Source: an uncultured Monoglobus sp. (GTDB taxonomy: Bacteria; Bacillota; Clostridia; Monoglobales; Monoglobaceae). From it: DNA of 44,759 nucleotides. The stretch spans positions 1 through 44,759 of the forward strand of contig CANQMT010000022.1 in NCBI GenBank assembly GCA_947625055.1, read 5' to 3'. Made by a program: the position numbers and the translations under genes. Under the pieces are notes generated by a model that was given only the letters and a program-made list of their open reading frames with translations, was not told the origin of the DNA and did not search any database. This document shows positions 22,218 through 30,174 of the stretch, one piece after another. Position 1 is the stretch's first letter, and every line of letters starts with the position of its first letter.

Positions 22218-22913
22218 ATGGATACCAAAACTAAGATACTTATTGTTGACGATGAGGAAAATATATGCGAGCTCGTTCGGCTCTATATTGAAAAAGAGGG
22301 ATTTGAAGCGATAATCGCGGGCGACGGCCAGGATGCGATGACAAAATTCGCCGCCGAAAAACCCGACCTTATTTTGCTTGACATAATGCTGCCGATCAAA
22401 GACGGCTGGCAGGTGTGCCGCGAGATCCGCGCTCAAAGCAACGTCCCGATAATCATGCTGACCGCCAAGGGAGAGACTTTTGACAAGGTTCTGGGCCTTG
22501 AGCTCGGCGCCGATGATTATGTGGTAAAGCCTTTTGAACCCAAAGAGCTTATCGCAAGGATACGCGCGGTGCTGCGCCGCAGCGCGGGCAGCGAGGAAGA
22601 AAAACCGAACGAGGACGAACTTGTGTTTGACGGTCTTAAAATAAACCAATCGACATATGAGGTATACATCGACGACAAAAAGGTCGAGATGCCTCCCAAG
22701 GAATTCGAGCTTTTATACTTCCTTGCAAAAAACACAAACAAAGTGTTCACCCGCGACCAGCTCTTGGATGAGATTTGGGGATATGAATTCTTCGGCGACT
22801 CGCGCACGGTCGATGTGCATATAAAACGCATCCGCGAGAAGCTCGAGGGAAAGGACAGGACCTGGTCGCTCAAAACCGTATGGGGAGTGGGATATAAATT
22901 CGAGGTGGTTTGA
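22218..22913 (+). CDS. OmpR-family response regulator
   Basis: This 231-residue regulator has a receiver domain with ILIVDDEEN, phospho-acceptor in LILLDIMLPIKDG, MLTAKG and VVKPFEPKEL. The winged-helix domain ends DVHIKRIREKLE...VWGVGYKFEV. It is most like the YycF/PhoP/ResD group of Firmicute regulators, but the target genes are unknown. The ATG at 22218 is chosen, with GAGGTG just upstream; the GTG at 22209 overlaps that site. Its stop is immediately followed by the kinase start. Confidence 0.92.
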   Translation: MDTKTKILIVDDEENICELVRLYIEKEGFEAIIAGDGQDAMTKFAAEKPDLILLDIMLPIKDGWQVCREIRAQSNVPIIMLTAKGETFDKVLGLELGADDYVVKPFEPKELIARIRAVLRRSAGSEEEKPNEDELVFDGLKINQSTYEVYIDDKKVEMPPKEFELLYFLAKNTNKVFTRDQLLDEIWGYEFFGDSRTVDVHIKRIREKLEGKDRTWSLKTVWGVGYKFEVV

Positions 22914-24359
22914 TTGTTCGGCAAAACTATATTTTCCCGCGTTCTTTTCACCAACCTCGCCACGGTGCTTATCGGAATAATCATTTTGGCGTCGCTGCAG
23001 ATGGTGCTGCTCAACAACTTTATCTCTCGGCAGAGCGAAGAGCACCTGAGCAAGAACGCAGACTCTATCGTGAGCCTTATTAACAACGGAATTTCGCGGG
23101 AAAATCTTGAATCGGTGCTGACCGGCTTTTCGCGCAGCAACGGCAACCACATAATAATTATCGATTCCGACGGAACCGCTCTGGTGAACACCATCGACAG
23201 CGGCTATTGGTCGGGGCGCGAACAAACCATTCCGCTTGATGAGCTGCGCGAAGTTCTCTCGGGCAGCCGGCGATCGGTAATGGGGACCATGGACGGCGCC
23301 TTCAACGAGACCATGTTCACGCTTGAGGTCCCGATATTCAGCAGCGGCCGCGAATCGGTTTTCGGCGCGGTGCTGATAAGCACGCCTATCCCTCAGCGGC
23401 GCAGCAATCTCTATGAGATGTTCAAGATCATGCTGTTCTCCGCTCTGGTGGTTTTCATCATATCATTCATACTGTCATACATGCTCGCAAAAATGCTTGC
23501 CAACCCGATCAAGCGCGTCAGCAGCAGCGTTCGCGAATTCGCGGGCGGAAATATGACGTCCAGGGTCGAGTTCGACCGAGTGGACGAGAACGTTGAGGAA
23601 CTGACAGAGCTTGCCGACAGCTTTAACGATATGGCTGACACGATCGAGCGTTCCGAGGACGTGCGAATGAGCTTTATATCCGACGTTTCGCACGAGCTGA
23701 GGACTCCCATGACCACGATCGGGGGATTTATTGACGGAATGCTTGACGGGACCATACCGCAGGACAGGCAGCGCTCGTATCTTAAAATTGTGCGAGACGA
23801 AGTGACGCGTCTGTCGCGGCTTGTCAACACCTTTCTTGACATTACGAGAATGCAGTCGGACAAGCTCAATCTTTCGATTACCGACTTTGACATAAACGAG
23901 ACGATAAGGCTCATCATCATCGGCCTCGGCAGCAAGATCGATGCGAAACATCTTGAGATCAACCTGATGTTTGACCGCGATGTGAGATACGTCCGCGCCG
24001 ACGCCGACAAGATAAAAATGGTGCTCACAAATCTTATCGACAACGCGATAAAGTTCACATATGAAAAGGGAACTATCACAATAACGACACGTCCGAAGGG
24101 CGGCGAGGTTCAGATCTCGGTTCACAACACCGGCGTGGGCATCCCGAAGGAGCAGCAAAAGATAATATTTGAGCGTCTTTATAAAGTGGACAAGTCAAGA
24201 GCGATAAACAAAGAGGGCACGGGCATCGGACTGTACATCGTGCAGAGCATGCTGTCGGCCCACGGCAAGGATATCAAGGTCGAAAGCGTCGAGGGCGAGT
24301 ACGCCCAATTCACGTTCTGCCTCGACAAAGGCAAGGAAAACAAGAAAAACAAGGAATAG
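22914..24359 (+). CDS. Membrane sensor histidine kinase with HAMP domain
   Basis: The 481-residue kinase starts at TTG directly after the regulator's stop. The TTG is supported by GAGGTGG upstream. Two membrane segments (about 11-32 and 171-192) flank an extracytoplasmic domain of about 140 residues. A HAMP domain (PIKRVSSSVREFAGGNMTSR), the H-box SFISDVSHELRTPMTTIGGF and the ATPase motifs NLIDNAIKF and GTGIGLYIVQSM follow. The domain order is that of ResE/PhoR-type kinases. The rare start may keep kinase levels low relative to the regulator. Confidence 0.92.
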   Translation: MFGKTIFSRVLFTNLATVLIGIIILASLQMVLLNNFISRQSEEHLSKNADSIVSLINNGISRENLESVLTGFSRSNGNHIIIIDSDGTALVNTIDSGYWSGREQTIPLDELREVLSGSRRSVMGTMDGAFNETMFTLEVPIFSSGRESVFGAVLISTPIPQRRSNLYEMFKIMLFSALVVFIISFILSYMLAKMLANPIKRVSSSVREFAGGNMTSRVEFDRVDENVEELTELADSFNDMADTIERSEDVRMSFISDVSHELRTPMTTIGGFIDGMLDGTIPQDRQRSYLKIVRDEVTRLSRLVNTFLDITRMQSDKLNLSITDFDINETIRLIIIGLGSKIDAKHLEINLMFDRDVRYVRADADKIKMVLTNLIDNAIKFTYEKGTITITTRPKGGEVQISVHNTGVGIPKEQQKIIFERLYKVDKSRAINKEGTGIGLYIVQSMLSAHGKDIKVESVEGEYAQFTFCLDKGKENKKNKE

Positions 24360-24362
24360 AAT

Positions 24363-24743
24363 ATGAAAGCGAAACAAAAAATAATTTTTATGAACGTGGC
24401 GGAAAGCAAGATAAGCAAGATCCGTCCGGTTCTGGGCCTTATGGGGATCGAGGCCGAGATTATCGACGCTTCCCGCCTCGGCGACGTCGTCGGTTATATC
24501 GCCTATCCCGAACAGTACGAAAACACCGCTGCCGAAGCCGTAAGCGAGGACTTCGGCGAGGAGTTCATGCTGCTTTGCGGATTTGACCGAAAAAATCTTG
24601 ACGCGGTCCTGAACTTTATGCGCAAAAACAAAATGAACGTAAGCCTCAAGGCCATGCTGACCGACACAAACAAAAAATGGACGCTCAGCCGCCTGTTAAA
24701 AGAGATCAGCGCCGAGCGGCAAATGCTGACGCGCAAAAAATAG
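24363..24743 (+). CDS. DUF3783 domain protein
   Basis: The 126-residue protein matches DUF3783: IEAEIIDASRLGDVVGYI, EEFMLLCGFDRKNLDAVL and a C-terminal MLTDTNKKWTLSRLLKEI. Function unknown. It begins three bases after the kinase stop, so it is the third member of the two-component operon. A hairpin follows at its stop. Confidence 0.8.
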   Translation: MKAKQKIIFMNVAESKISKIRPVLGLMGIEAEIIDASRLGDVVGYIAYPEQYENTAAEAVSEDFGEEFMLLCGFDRKNLDAVLNFMRKNKMNVSLKAMLTDTNKKWTLSRLLKEISAERQMLTRKK

Positions 24744-24765
24744 TCGGTTCGAAAACGAACCGACT
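24742..24765 (+). terminator. Hairpin at the end of the two-component operon
   Basis: A 10-bp stem AGTCGGTTCG/CGAACCGACT with an AAAA loop lies over the stop codon. No clear T-run follows, so termination may be weak or rely on the repeat just downstream. Confidence 0.5.
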
Positions 24766-24807
24766 CAGACTGTCGAAAAAGTGTTGTTAATACAGCTTAA
24801 TAAGGCT

Positions 24808-24888
24808 GCGAGCTAAAAACAGCTCTGATATGATCGCCGGACCCGGTTCCGTCATGCCCCTGCCCGGACGGCAAAGAAACTGTTTTTA
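24808..24888 (+). repeat. GCGAGC-bounded palindromic repeat, copy 1
   Basis: It starts GCGAGCTAAAAACAG and ends CTGTTTTTA; the final GCTCGC is missing. Related complete copies lie at 30011-30096 and 34589-34674. The stop codon of the convergent NYN gene falls in its right arm. Confidence 0.85.
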
Positions 24889-25656
24889 TTTGCATCTATA
24901 CGCTATAATATTCACGGTGCCCTTTCCGGGGTACTTTTTCATGTCATACTTTGCGGGGTACGCCTCGATCAGCTTCGGCAGCTTTATGTAACCGTAGGTT
25001 CTCGCGTCAAAGTCGGGCTTTACGCGCTTTATGTATGTGCCCGCCGAGCTTACGTTGGTGTAGCCGTCGTCGTCCTGATACTTCTCGTGAGCGATCCTCA
25101 AAAGCTTATGTATCTCGTTGATGTCGTCGATCCTCTTCTTCCGTCCGCTCTTTGCCGCACCCTCGGGCTTTCGGCTGTCGGCAGCCTTGTCGCTGTCGGC
25201 CTTTTGATCGGTCTCTGAATCGGCGCTGATATTCTCGAGGAAAATAAACTCGTCGCAGGAGTTGATGAACGACTCCGGCGTCTTTTTTTCGCCCACGCCG
25301 AACACGAACACGCCCGACTCGTGCAGCTTTATCGAAAGCGGCGTGTAGTCGCTGTCGCTCGAAACCAGCACAAAGCCGTCATAGAGCTTGGTATGCAGCA
25401 GCTCCATCGCGTCGATGACCAGGGCCATGTCGGTGGCGTTCTTGCCGGTCACATAGTCAAACTGCTGCTCCGCCTTGATCGCGAGACGCTTTATTTCCTC
25501 TTCCCAGTTTTTGAGAAGATCCTTTCTCCAGTTGCCGTAAGCGCGCTTGACAACTATTCGGCCCATGGTCGAAACCTCGCGGATCACCGCCTCAAGCTTG
25601 CCGAGCTGGGTGTTGTCCGCGTCGATCAGCATTGCTATTCTCTGTAAATTATCCAT
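24886..25656 (-). CDS. NYN-domain (PIN-like) nuclease with OST-HTH/LOTUS domain
   Basis: The 256-residue protein has an N-terminal NYN nuclease domain like LabA/DUF88 proteins. Acidic residues sit in LIDADNTQLGKLE, GKNATDMALVIDAMELL and VLVSSDSDYTPLS. A charged linker (about 145-170) leads to a C-terminal LOTUS/OST-HTH domain (LLRIAHEKYQDDDGYTNVS to end), which binds RNA in other proteins. It is probably a metal-dependent ribonuclease acting on a structured RNA. It follows metY by 31 bases. Its stop codon lies in the truncated palindromic repeat, so its last residues may differ from relatives. Confidence 0.88.
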   Translation of the reverse strand: MDNLQRIAMLIDADNTQLGKLEAVIREVSTMGRIVVKRAYGNWRKDLLKNWEEEIKRLAIKAEQQFDYVTGKNATDMALVIDAMELLHTKLYDGFVLVSSDSDYTPLSIKLHESGVFVFGVGEKKTPESFINSCDEFIFLENISADSETDQKADSDKAADSRKPEGAAKSGRKKRIDDINEIHKLLRIAHEKYQDDDGYTNVSSAGTYIKRVKPDFDARTYGYIKLPKLIEAYPAKYDMKKYPGKGTVNIIAYRCK

Positions 25657-25687
25657 AAAATCACCTCTTGAAAATATTTGTCAAGGC

Positions 25688-26962
25688 TTATTGCGCGGCG
25701 CGGAGCGCGTTTTCTATATCCTCGATAATATCGTCGGCGTCCTCGATCCCCACCGAGAAGCGGATAAGATCCGGGGTAACGCCCGCGGCCTTGAGCTCCT
25801 CGTCGTTCATCTGGCGGTGCGTATGGCTCGCCGGGTGCAGAACCGAAGTTCTCGCGTCGGCAACATGGGTCACTATCGCCGCGAGCTTCAGGCTGTCCAT
25901 AAACTTAACGGCGCTCTCTCTGCCGCCCTTGACTCCGAACGAGATAACTCCGCACGAGCCGTTCGGCATATACTTTTTCGCCAGATCATGGTACTTGTCG
26001 CCCTCAAGACCCGAGAAGCTGACCCACGAGACCTTGTCGTTTTTGCTTAAAAATTCCGCGACCTTCTGAGCGTTCTCGCAGTGCTTGCGCATACGCAGCG
26101 CGAGAGTCTCAAGGCCGAGGTTGAGCAAAAACGAGTTGTGGGGCGAGGGTATCGAGCCGAGATCGCGCATAAGCGTGGCGGTCGCCTTTGTGATATACGC
26201 CGCCTTGCCGAACCTTTCGGTATAAACCACTCCGTGATACGACTCGTCGGGGGTGGTGAGGCCCGGGAACTTGTCGGCGTGAGCCTCCCAGTCAAAGTTT
26301 CCGCTGTCCACGATCGCGCCGCCCACGGATGTGGCGTGGCCGTCCATATACTTTGTGGTGGAATGTACCACAATATCCGCTCCCCACTCGATCGGGCGGC
26401 AGTTTATCGGCGTCGCGAACGTGTTGTCAACAATCAGCGGCACGCCGTGGTCGTGGGCCACCTTCGCGAATTTTTCAATATCCAGCACCACGAGCGCGGG
26501 ATTGGCTATCGTCTCGCCGAACAGGGCTTTGGTGTTGGGGCGGAAGGCCGCCGCTATCTCCTCCGCCGGCGCGTCGGGGTCAACAAACGTAACGTCGATC
26601 CCCAGTTTTTTCATCGTTACCGAAAACAGATTATACGTTCCGCCGTATATGCTGGTCGAGCAGACAAAGTGGTCGCCCGCCTCGCAGATGTTGAATATTG
26701 AATAAAAGCAGGCGGACTGGCCCGAGGAGGTCAACATTCCCGCGACGCCGCCCTCAAGGTCGGCTATCTTGGCCGCCACCGCGTCGTTGGTTGGATTGGC
26801 GAGGCGGGTGTAAAAATATCCGTCCTCCTCCAAGTCAAACAGTCTTCCCATTTGCTCGGTCGACTCATACTTAAACGTTGTGCTCTGATAGATCGGCAGA
26901 ATTCTCGCCTCGCCGTTTTTGGGCGTGTAGCCCGACTGGATGCATTTTGTGTCAATTCTCAT
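25688..26962 (-). CDS. metY: O-acetylhomoserine sulfhydrylase / aminocarboxypropyltransferase
   Basis: This 424-residue PLP enzyme forms homocysteine from O-acetylhomoserine and sulfide. Visible signatures are SGQSACFYSIFNI and STSIYGGTYNLF for PLP-phosphate binding, PLIVDNTFATP, and the Schiff-base lysine in HSTTKYMDGHATSVGGA. The SYHGVVYTERFGKAAY insert is typical of MetY rather than cystathionine synthases. It follows proA by 27 bases. Confidence 0.93.
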   Translation of the reverse strand: MRIDTKCIQSGYTPKNGEARILPIYQSTTFKYESTEQMGRLFDLEEDGYFYTRLANPTNDAVAAKIADLEGGVAGMLTSSGQSACFYSIFNICEAGDHFVCSTSIYGGTYNLFSVTMKKLGIDVTFVDPDAPAEEIAAAFRPNTKALFGETIANPALVVLDIEKFAKVAHDHGVPLIVDNTFATPINCRPIEWGADIVVHSTTKYMDGHATSVGGAIVDSGNFDWEAHADKFPGLTTPDESYHGVVYTERFGKAAYITKATATLMRDLGSIPSPHNSFLLNLGLETLALRMRKHCENAQKVAEFLSKNDKVSWVSFSGLEGDKYHDLAKKYMPNGSCGVISFGVKGGRESAVKFMDSLKLAAIVTHVADARTSVLHPASHTHRQMNDEELKAAGVTPDLIRFSVGIEDADDIIEDIENALRAAQ

Positions 26963-26989
26963 ATTTATTCTCCTTGCTCTGTAATATTT

Positions 26990-28234
26990 TTATCTTATCT
27001 GTCCGTTTCCTTCGATTATATATTTCGTGGACGTGAGCTCTTTAAGCCCCATAGGGCCGCGCGCGTGGGTCTTTTGCGTGCTTATTCCTATCTCCGCGCC
27101 GAATCCGAACTCAAACCCGTCGGTAAACCTGGTGGACGCGTTGACATAAACCGCCGCCGCGTCAACCTCGTCAAGGAACTTTTGCGCGTTCGCGTAGCTG
27201 TTGGTGATTATCGCCTCGGAGTGACCGCTGTTATATTTATTTATATGCGCGACCGCCTCGTCTACGCTTCCGACGACCTTGACACCGATCTTGAGATCAA
27301 GATACTCGGTGTACCAATCTTCCTCCTCCGCCGCTCCGGCATTCGGCCAAAGCGCCCTGCAGCGCTCGTCGCCGACGATCTCAACGCCTCTGTCCTCAAG
27401 CTCTTTGAGGATGATCGGCAGAAACTCGCCCGCCGCGGCCTCGTGAACAAGCAGCTTTTCCTCGGCGTTGCACACCGACGGACGCTGGGTCTTGGCGTTT
27501 ATGACAATATTTTTCGCCATATCAAGATCGGCGCTCTCGTCAACATACACATGGCAGTTTCCGGTTCCGGTCTCGATCGCGGGCACGGTCGCGTTCTCAA
27601 CGACCGCTCTGATAAGGCCCGCGCCGCCGCGCGGGATTATCACGTCAAGATACTCGTTGAGCCGCATCAACGCGGTTGAGCTTTCCCTCGTGGTGTCCTC
27701 GACTAAGTTTATCGAGCCCTCGGGCAGCCCCGCGGCGTATCCTGCCTCCTGCATGACTTTGACTATCGCCATGTTGGAGTTAAACGCCTCTTTGCCGCCG
27801 CGAAGAATGACCGCGTTGCCCGACTTTACGCAAAGCCCCGCCGCGTCGGCGGTAACGTTGGGCCGCGCCTCGTAAATAATTCCGATAACGCCGAGCGGCA
27901 CGCGCACCTTTGTTATTTTGAGCCCGTTGGGGCGCTTCACGCGGGACACCGCCTCGCCTATCGGATCGGGCAGCGCCGCGATCTGACGAAGCCCCTCGGC
28001 GATGCCCGCAATTCTATCGCCGTTCAGCATCAGGCGGTCGATCAGTCCCTCTTTAAGGCCGTTTTTCCTGCCCGCCTCAATGTCCTTTTTGTTTTCATTG
28101 ATAATATAATCGGCCCGCTCCTCAAGCGCGTCCGCGATCTCAAGCAGGGCCCTGTCTTTGACAGACGTCGAAAGGGCCGCGAGCCGCCTTGACGCGGCCT
28201 TAGCCAGCTTTCCCTTCTCGTTAAGCTCACGCAT
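26990..28234 (-). CDS. proA: Glutamate-5-semialdehyde dehydrogenase
   Basis: The 414-residue enzyme reduces gamma-glutamyl phosphate to the semialdehyde for proline synthesis. Signatures are [30 protein letters not shown] and the catalytic cysteine in [15 protein letters not shown]. The C-terminal [18 protein letters not shown] is diagnostic. ATG 28234 has AGAGGTG upstream and is preferred to an in-frame start at 28243. No proB is adjacent. It leads a proA-metY-NYN operon from the symmetric promoter. Confidence 0.95.
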   Translation of the reverse strand: MRELNEKGKLAKAASRRLAALSTSVKDRALLEIADALEERADYIINENKKDIEAGRKNGLKEGLIDRLMLNGDRIAGIAEGLRQIAALPDPIGEAVSRVKRPNGLKITKVRVPLGVIGIIYEARPNVTADAAGLCVKSGNAVILRGGKEAFNSNMAIVKVMQEAGYAAGLPEGSINLVEDTTRESSTALMRLNEYLDVIIPRGGAGLIRAVVENATVPAIETGTGNCHVYVDESADLDMAKNIVINAKTQRPSVCNAEEKLLVHEAAAGEFLPIILKELEDRGVEIVGDERCRALWPNAGAAEEEDWYTEYLDLKIGVKVVGSVDEAVAHINKYNSGHSEAIITNSYANAQKFLDEVDAAAVYVNASTRFTDGFEFGFGAEIGISTQKTHARGPMGLKELTSTKYIIEGNGQIR

Positions 28235-28266
28235 ACAAATCACCTCTAAATAATTTTTCTCGGTAT

Positions 28267-28304
28267 TTCTTGATTATATCATAACTTTATGCTATAATCA
28301 AGAA
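28267..28304. promoter_or_regulatory. Symmetric bidirectional promoter of proA and tatD
   Basis: A perfect 12-bp inverted repeat TTCTTGATTATA (28267-28278) and TATAATCAAGAA (28293-28304) holds both promoters. The plus strand has TTGATT (28270-28275), 17 bases and TATAAT (28293-28298). The minus strand has TTGATT (28301-28296), 17 bases and TATAAT (28278-28273). Each -35 overlaps the opposite -10, so the two should compete for one polymerase. Confidence 0.85.
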
Positions 28305-28333
28305 GAATTTACTATCCGAAAAGAGGAACGCTA

Positions 28334-29101
28334 ATGAAACTTTTTGACACACACGCCCACCTGGACGACGCGTGGTTCGACGACGACCGCGAGGCCGTGA
28401 TAGAGAATATAAAAAACAGCGGCGTCGCACATGTTATGGAGGTCGGCTCGGACGTTAAAAGCTCCGAAAAGGCGGTCGGGATCGCGAACGCGCACGACTT
28501 TATATACTGCGCGGTCGGAATTCACCCCGAATCCGCCGACGGAGCCGACGACAAGGATTTTGAACGGATAAAGGAGCTCGCGCTGACCGAGCCGAAGGTA
28601 AAGGCGATCGGCGAGATCGGGATCGACTACCACTACGACGACTGCGCACCGAGGGAAAAGCAGACCGCCTGCTTTGAGCGCCAGCTCGACATGGCAAGGG
28701 AGCTCGGTCTTCCCGCGATCATACACGACAGAGACTCAAAGGGCGATGTTTTGAGAATATTAAAAGAAAAAAATGTCTCAAACGCGGTAATGCACTGTTT
28801 CTCGGGCAGCGCGGAGACAGCGAAAATTCTGGTAAATATGGGACTGATGATCTCATTCACCGGCGTTGTCACGTTTAAAAACGCGCGCAGGGCGATAGAA
28901 GCGCTGAAGGTGATCCCTCTTGAAAGATTGATGATCGAGACCGACAGCCCGTATATGGCGCCCGAGCCGCACCGCGGCAAGCGGAACGACAGCAGCTATG
29001 TGCGGTACGTCGCTGAAAAAATCGCAGAGGTCAAGGGCGTGAGCTTTGACGAGCTGTGCCGCATAACCTACGAAAACGCGATAAGATTTTTTAATATATA
29101 A
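28334..29101 (+). CDS. tatD: TatD-family metal-dependent DNase
   Basis: The 255-residue TIM-barrel hydrolase has all family metal ligands: DTHAHLDD, GEIGIDYHYDD, AIIHDRDS, MHCFSGS and ETDSPYMAPEPHRGK. It matches the YcfH/TatD group, presumed deoxyribonucleases or exonucleases. It is divergent from proA and shares its promoter region. The AGAGG ribosome binding site lies about nine bases from the ATG. xth follows on the same strand, hinting at a DNA repair pair. Confidence 0.94.
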   Translation: MKLFDTHAHLDDAWFDDDREAVIENIKNSGVAHVMEVGSDVKSSEKAVGIANAHDFIYCAVGIHPESADGADDKDFERIKELALTEPKVKAIGEIGIDYHYDDCAPREKQTACFERQLDMARELGLPAIIHDRDSKGDVLRILKEKNVSNAVMHCFSGSAETAKILVNMGLMISFTGVVTFKNARRAIEALKVIPLERLMIETDSPYMAPEPHRGKRNDSSYVRYVAEKIAEVKGVSFDELCRITYENAIRFFNI

Positions 29102-29112
29102 GGGCATTGTAG

Positions 29113-29131
29113 GGGCGGATATTATCCGCCC
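29113..29131. repeat. Short palindromic repeat GGGCGGATATTATCCGCCC
   Basis: A 19-base near-perfect palindrome preceded by TGTAGG. The inverse-orientation copy lies at 20677-20695, followed by CCTACA. Both are intergenic. Confidence 0.75.
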
Positions 29132-29184
29132 GCTGCGGCGCAAAAAATGTTAATCATTATTTTTTACGAAAGGAAAACAACGCT

Positions 29185-29946
29185 ATGAAAAAATTTATAT
29201 CCTGGAACGTTAACGGGCTGCGGGCCTGCGTTCAGAAAGGATTTTGCGACTATTTCAAAGAGGCGGACGCCGACGCGTTCTGTATCCAGGAAACCAAGCT
29301 CCAGGATGGCCAGATCGACATTTCGGAAATACTCGACGGCTATCACGACTTCTGGAATTACGCCGAGAAAAAGGGCTATTCTGGCGTGGCACTGTTTACA
29401 AAGGACGAGCCGCTGTCCGTCGCATACGGCATGGGAGTTCCCGAGCATGACGCCGAAGGGCGGCTCATCACCGCCGAATTTGAGGATTATTATTTGATCA
29501 CCTGCTACACGCCCAATTCCCAAAACGAGCTCAGACGCCTCGACTATCGGATCGAGTGGGAAAAAGCGCTCCGCGAATATATTTCCGCGCTTGAGCGCAA
29601 AAAACCCGTTATAATCTGCGGCGACCTCAATGTGGCCCATGAGGAGATCGACCTCAAAAATCCGAAAACCAACCGCAAAAACGCGGGCTTCACCGACGAG
29701 GAGCGCGCGGAAATGACAAATCTGCTCGATATGGGCTATATCGACACCTACAGATATTTTTACCCCGACGCCGAGGGCGAGTATTCGTGGTGGTCGTACC
29801 GCTTCCGCGCCAGAGAAAAGAACGCCGGATGGCGGATCGACTACTTCATCGCGTCGGACAAGCTGAAAGACCGCCTGAGATCGGCGGCCATACATCAGGA
29901 AATATTCGGCTCCGACCACTGCCCGGTCGAGCTTTGCATCGAATAA
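29185..29946 (+). CDS. xth: Exodeoxyribonuclease III / AP endonuclease
   Basis: The 253-residue protein has the full exonuclease III set: SWNVNGLRA, FCIQETKLQDG, GYSGVALFTK, ITCYTPNS, CGDLNVAHEEIDL, the WRIDYF and FGSDHCPVE ends. It cleaves at abasic sites in base excision repair and removes 3' blocks. The ribosome binding site GAAAGGA lies ahead of the ATG. It follows tatD by 83 bases, with the short palindromic repeat between them. Confidence 0.96.
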   Translation: MKKFISWNVNGLRACVQKGFCDYFKEADADAFCIQETKLQDGQIDISEILDGYHDFWNYAEKKGYSGVALFTKDEPLSVAYGMGVPEHDAEGRLITAEFEDYYLITCYTPNSQNELRRLDYRIEWEKALREYISALERKKPVIICGDLNVAHEEIDLKNPKTNRKNAGFTDEERAEMTNLLDMGYIDTYRYFYPDAEGEYSWWSYRFRAREKNAGWRIDYFIASDKLKDRLRSAAIHQEIFGSDHCPVELCIE

Positions 29947-29962
29947 CGCGCGGCACAGTTTT

Positions 29963-29984
29963 GCCTCTTTCTTTTGAAAGAGGC
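29963..29984 (+). terminator. Terminator-like hairpin, first copy
   Basis: GCCTCTTTC-TTTT-GAAAGAGGC, just after xth. The identical hairpin recurs at 30148-30169 on the other side of the palindromic repeat. This copy lacks the T-run. Confidence 0.6.
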
Positions 29985-30010
29985 CGGACTGTCAAAAAAA
30001 TGTTAATGCT

Positions 30011-30096
30011 GCGAGCTAAAAACAGCTTTTATATGATTGCCGGGCCCGGTTCCGTCATGCCCCGCCCGGACGGCAAAGAAACTGTTTTTAGCTCGC
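30011..30096 (+). repeat. GCGAGC-bounded palindromic repeat, copy 2 (complete)
   Basis: An 86-base element with perfect 15-bp terminal inverted repeats GCGAGCTAAAAACAG/CTGTTTTTAGCTCGC and an inner stem CCGGGC/GCCCGG around TTCCGTCATG. It lies between two identical copies of a terminator hairpin. Confidence 0.9.
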
Positions 30097-30147
30097 GCAA
30101 CCGGATGGGCAAATAATTTTTAAAAAACGAAGTTTTTCTACACGCAG

Positions 30148-30174
30148 GCCTCTTTCTTTTGAAAGAGGCTTTTT
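30148..30174. terminator. Terminator, second copy
   Basis: GCCTCTTTC-TTTT-GAAAGAGGC followed by TTTTTT on the plus strand. It ends the xth transcript one base before the convergent GTPase-NYN stop codon. Confidence 0.85.

Noticed and set aside
26852-27679. 275-codon plus-strand open frame
   Set aside because: Antisense to metY and proA; long only because of codon bias in the real genes.
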